Positions 60,406 through 64,000 of a stretch of 64,000 nucleotides of DNA are shown piece after piece (the first letter of the stretch is position 1; the number at the start of each line of letters is the position of its first letter). Source of the DNA: Drosophila miranda. Lineage: Eukaryota; Arthropoda; Insecta; Diptera; Drosophilidae. The notes below the pieces were generated by a model that worked only from the letters and a program-made list of their open reading frames with translations, searched no databases and was not told where the DNA came from. Both the position numbers and the translations under genes were made by a program. The stretch spans positions 10,106,001 through 10,170,000 of the forward strand of contig NC_046674.1 of the NCBI RefSeq assembly GCF_003369915.1, given 5' to 3'.

Positions 60406-62402
60406 GTAAGTGAAATCCAAAGTTCCAATCTAATACATTTGTTCGTGAGCAGTGGCCATAGGAACGATCTATCGGCAGACCCTTCCATTCTCAGGGCTCT
60501 CTCTCCGGGCTCTCGCCGGACTCTCTCCGGGGGTTCAGCAACCTTCTCCACGAGTGCCTGCCTAGGCCTGCCTTTGATTTTGTAACCCTTTTGATTTCTT
60601 TTCCCCTTGCTGCTGTTTTGTGCTGGGGTAATGTCAACATCAACATCAACAGAGCAACATCCTCATCCCGTCCTGCCATCCTGCCATCCTGCCATCCTAC
60701 CGTCCCACCGTCCTTCTCCATATCCCGTCATGTGGCACTGCTCCTGTGTGTCCTTCGTCATTTTGTGCCTTTTGTGCAGTTTTTCTCGGCGCTGGCCGTC
60801 GCGCCGGGCCCCCCGAGGGTGGATTTTTCTATAATATTTCTTACCCTCTCAGACTCTATTTCGCGTTCTCCCTTTAGCCGTTTGCCACTCTCTGGTGTGC
60901 TCTCCTCTCTCCTCTCTGCTCTCTGCTCTCCTCTTGTTTTGATTTGCATTTTTGTGCAGAGATTAAGTGAATTTGTACATTAATTGTTGCTTAAATTGAG
61001 GTTACATGTAACGGTTACGGTTCGCTCGGCTATGAGTGAAAACTGGCAACGCCGCTCGCCGCGGCACAGCACAGCACACAATTTCATTCACGTGTAAAAC
61101 GGCATTTCCGGCAATATAATCAAAACGAACGCAAAGTGGAGGAGGCCTAACAGGAGGAAGTCTACGAGGCTGGGCGGTGGTGCCGGGAAGCCAGTGAAAA
61201 ACTAGCACACCTTGAGTGCAGAGGTTGCGGGGGGCGGCTGGCGGGCTGGCGGGCTGGGGGGGTGGGCACAAAGACGAGCCACAAGTGGAGGAGCGAGCCC
61301 TCGAAAGAGGCAAAAACAAAAACAAGTCGCAAGAAAAGGCAAACTATGAAGAGAAAAGAAGCCACCCCCCCCTACCTTCCTTACCCTTTACCCGTCCTGT
61401 TGCCGGGTGCCGGGTGGCTGCTGCCTGCTGCCCGATGCCTGCTGCCTTGTGCCTTGTTCCCTGATCCGAAAGTCCGGAGGAGCCCGCAGAATAAAGTCGT
61501 TGACGTTGGATTGGCTTTTGAGAAGCAATCATCAGCGAACCGAACGAACGGCAGAAAAATATTAAAACACCAAAGAGAGACGCTGTCATAGAAAAGGTTG
61601 CAGAGGGCAGGGGGGAACGGTGGAACAGTGGAACGGTGGAATAGGAGTAGCATGTATCACCTGGCCGTTCTGGGTCTGGCACAGTGGAATGCAATCAAGC
61701 GTTAAATTTAAGTGCCAAAAGTCGAAATGTCGAAAAGTCGAAACTTGTTCCACAGATGAAATGCAATGCAGTCCACGAGGTTTCGGTTTGGGTTTGGGTT
61801 TAGGTTTAGGCCTAGGCCTAGGGCTTGGCCTTTTTGTGTTTCTATTTCTGTTTATGGCTCCTTTTTGGGGAGTGCAACGAGAAGCAGGTGAAGCGTGGTC
61901 CGCAGATGCGGAAGGAAGGAAGGAACTACCGGGAATCGTGAGCACTTATAAGTAGTTCTCTTGTTTTTGTTTTCGACTGAAGTTTGGCAACGCCTGGAAC
62001 GCCCGGGCCAAAGTAAAATGGAAAACTTTCGGGTGCTGGAAAAAGCGGCTTATCAAAGTTTGAGCCGACTCTCTCGTGTTGACAACGAAGGAAGATACTT
62101 TTTTGGGGGCATAAGGTTTACCTTTGGCCTGTCAGGGGCCTGCCGGGGGCCTCCACTGGGAAGAAGTGCTCGTAAAACCCACCGGGGAAATCGATGCCTA
62201 ATGCTAGATTGCTCAATTTATAATTTGATTCCCAGAAATGGCACTCGAACAACAAACATTTAACCAATTAATCGTAGACGCAAAGTTCTACGAATTTCAT
62301 TTCTCCCAAATGCACTACAGCACACCACAGATACAAAGATACAAAGATACGGATACCCAAAGAGTCAAGTAACGAAAAAGAATTATAGATATACATACAA
62401 AC

Positions 62403-62405
<3 letters not shown>

Positions 62406-62439
<34 letters not shown>
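62406..62439. repeat. (GT)n microsatellite
   Basis: About 16 uninterrupted TG dinucleotides in the nemo intron, directly visible. Confidence 0.95.
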
Positions 62440-62440
<1 letters not shown>

Positions 62441-63290
62441 ACATGGTCTCTGGCCGAAGAGCCAGAAGAAATATGTGCTATAAGGTATCCCAAAAGACGA
62501 GCAAAGATCTCGTTGGAGTTTACTTTAAACTACCTGCAACTGGTTTTTGGAAGAAGCGGCACAAGCAGAGAGAGAGGGAGAGAGAGAGAGAGAGGGACGA
62601 CGGGACGAGCGGACAGACCAGACACCCGACGGACCAGCGACCAGCGACCGGCAATGGAAAAAACGACAGTGTAAACCTTTTGGATGCATTCAAACTTGCT
62701 TCCTGCACGACTTGTGGCCTAAACCTGCGGACCTGCAGACCTGCGGACCTGCGGACCCGAACCTGGCCTCCGCAACTGCGTCTGGAGTTTGGGTCTGGCT
62801 ATCGGGTCTGGGGTCTGGGGTCTGGGGGTCTGGGGGTCTCTGGTCACTGAGCCGCACAGCCTCTTGGGCAAGGTGTCGCAGTCTCGAAAGAAGTCTTTGG
62901 TCTAGGCGCTCATTCACTCACTCACTCACTCACTCACTCACTCCCTCTCTACCTCCCCCACTCACACACTCACTCACTCACTCCCTCCCTCACTCGACCA
63001 CCTTTTGGCCAAAGTCTCAACTGTTGTTATTTTTCAGGCTCTGGGCTTCCATTCTGTTCTCAAATGTCCCCTAAGGAAAAACAAGAGCGGGTCCAAAGGG
63101 CATTTCCTGCATTGAAAATAGTTCAAATCTGTTCTACTTCATAACTGTGCTACTTCCAATCTGTGCTACAGTTTTTTTCTAAGGGTATTTCATGCGCCGA
63201 CTTTCGTCGGTCTGTCGGTCTGCCTTCGGCCTCTGTTCTTTTTTTTTTTTTGTTGATCGGGGCGCAAATCGTTTGCTAATCTCAAACGCA

Positions 63291-63415
63291 GCGGCAGAAG
63301 CAGAAGCAGCGACAAAAGCAGCGGCAAAAGCAGCAGCAGAAGCAGCGACAAAAGCATCAGCGACAAAAGCAAAAGCAGCAGCGGCGTCAGAAGCAGCGGC
63401 AGAAGCAGCGACAGA
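63291..63415. repeat. GCA/GCG/ACA-rich trinucleotide repeat
   Basis: Irregular repeats of GCAGCGGCAGAAGCA-type blocks. The run stays open in several frames on both strands and would encode only Ala, Lys or Leu runs, so it is not treated as coding. Confidence 0.8.
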
Positions 63416-64000
63416 AGAGTCCCGCATAAAATACTTTTGCCAACCACCGAAAAATATATGATTTTTTGTTGTTGTTTTTGGAAGCGAAAGCAGTGCAGGA
63501 GGAGGATAGTTCTTTATATTCCCATTCCCATTCCCATTCCTTCAATCCATCCTTCCATCCATCCATCCACTATTTCGAAGGAACAGCTGCTGCTGCTGCT
63601 CCGTCGGGGCGCTGCTCTGCCTTTCTCTTCTCTGCCTCTCTCCGCCTCTCTCTTGTTTCCGCTGCGATTTCTGATGACGCTGTTGATGGTTTTTGGTGGT
63701 TGAACAACCTTCGCTCTGTTTTTAGAGTATTTTCTGTCTGGCACTAACACACACACGCCTGCGAACACACACATGGACACACAGACACTGGGCCGCTTGC
63801 AGGATATATCCCGCATATGTTTTTTCTCGCCTTTCCCCTCCTCTCCTCTCCGTTTCGCTTCCCTGGGACCCGGGGACTGCATCATCATCCCGAAAACCGA
63901 ACCCCGAACCCCCGAACCCCGCACCCCGAATCCCGAACCTGATCTCCATCCCTCTCCATATTTTTGCCTCTCTCGCAGTTGCAGCAAAGGGACAAAGTTT

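Larger units (their letters stand above)
60406..64000 (+). other. nmo: First coding intron of nemo, running off the window
   Basis: No exon is recognised. The intron contains many simple repeats: a GT run at 62406-62439, GA tract near 62562-62592, TCAC repeats near 62915-62985, GCA/GCG-rich repeats at 63291-63415, and hexamer TTTGGG/TTTAGG/CCTAGG repeats near 61785-61830. Long open frames in these repeats arise from their composition. Confidence 0.7.

Noticed and set aside
63179-63427. Ala/Ser- or Leu-rich frames in the GCA repeat of the nemo intron
   Set aside because: Compositional: the trinucleotide repeat is open in several frames on both strands.

Overview
The window is nuclear DNA from a fly. 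Introns are short with GT-AG ends, intergenic DNA is rich in microsatellites, and the recognisable genes are Drosophila genes: exex (Hb9/Mnx homeobox), RNaseX25, a UBXN4-like UBX protein, Klp61F (kinesin-5), galene (K2P potassium channel) fragments, a UBXN1-like gene (CG8209 type), an Rpp29/Pop4 gene and the 5' part of nemo. As far as I recall, exex, RNaseX25, CG8209, the Rpp29 gene and nemo lie near 66A-B in D. melanogaster, whereas Klp61F and galene are neighbours at 61F. The repeat content and Klp61F amplification suggest the obscura group (D. pseudoobscura, miranda or relatives), where this chromosome arm (Muller D) is X-linked. Species and arm are inferences.

Layout. 1-4.8 kb is upstream DNA of exex. 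exex lies at 4.87-7.35 kb in three coding exons. 8.2-26.3 kb is an 18-kb gene-free interval of low-complexity sequence with possible regulatory clusters. 26.6-28.0 kb is an AT-rich dispersed repeat that runs into the RNaseX25 promoter. RNaseX25 and the UBXN4-like gene then converge (28.1-32.4 kb). One intron of the UBXN4-like gene contains a 49-base G run. A second repeat block (32.5-33.5 kb) and an unidentified gene-like block (33.6-34.4 kb) follow.

34.4-52.4 kb is the most striking region: a head-to-tail array of about 6-kb units, each made of a 5'-truncated galene copy and a complete intron-containing Klp61F copy. There are three Klp61F copies. Copies 1 and 2 are intact (1058 codons by my exon model). 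Copy 3 has a one-base deletion in the BimC-box region that removes the tail. The galene pieces look like dead passengers: all copies that reach it lack the last splice acceptor, and each junction carries its own deletion. The array sits between two genes that do not belong beside Klp61F and is bounded on the right by an INE-1/DINE-1-like fragment.

52.9-55.4 kb holds a small unidentified minus-strand ORF, the UBXN1-like gene and the Rpp29/Pop4 gene. 56.3-58.2 kb is another copy of the dispersed repeat seen upstream of RNaseX25. It runs directly into a housekeeping-type core promoter (Motif 6, DRE, Motif 1) for nemo. nemo's untranslated leader and first coding exon follow, and the window ends inside its first coding intron.

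Two themes deserve attention: amplification of a spindle motor on a probably X-linked arm, which could relate to sex-chromosome conflict, and a repeat family shared by the promoters of two unrelated genes. All coordinates come from reading the sequence by eye; no alignment or search was run.
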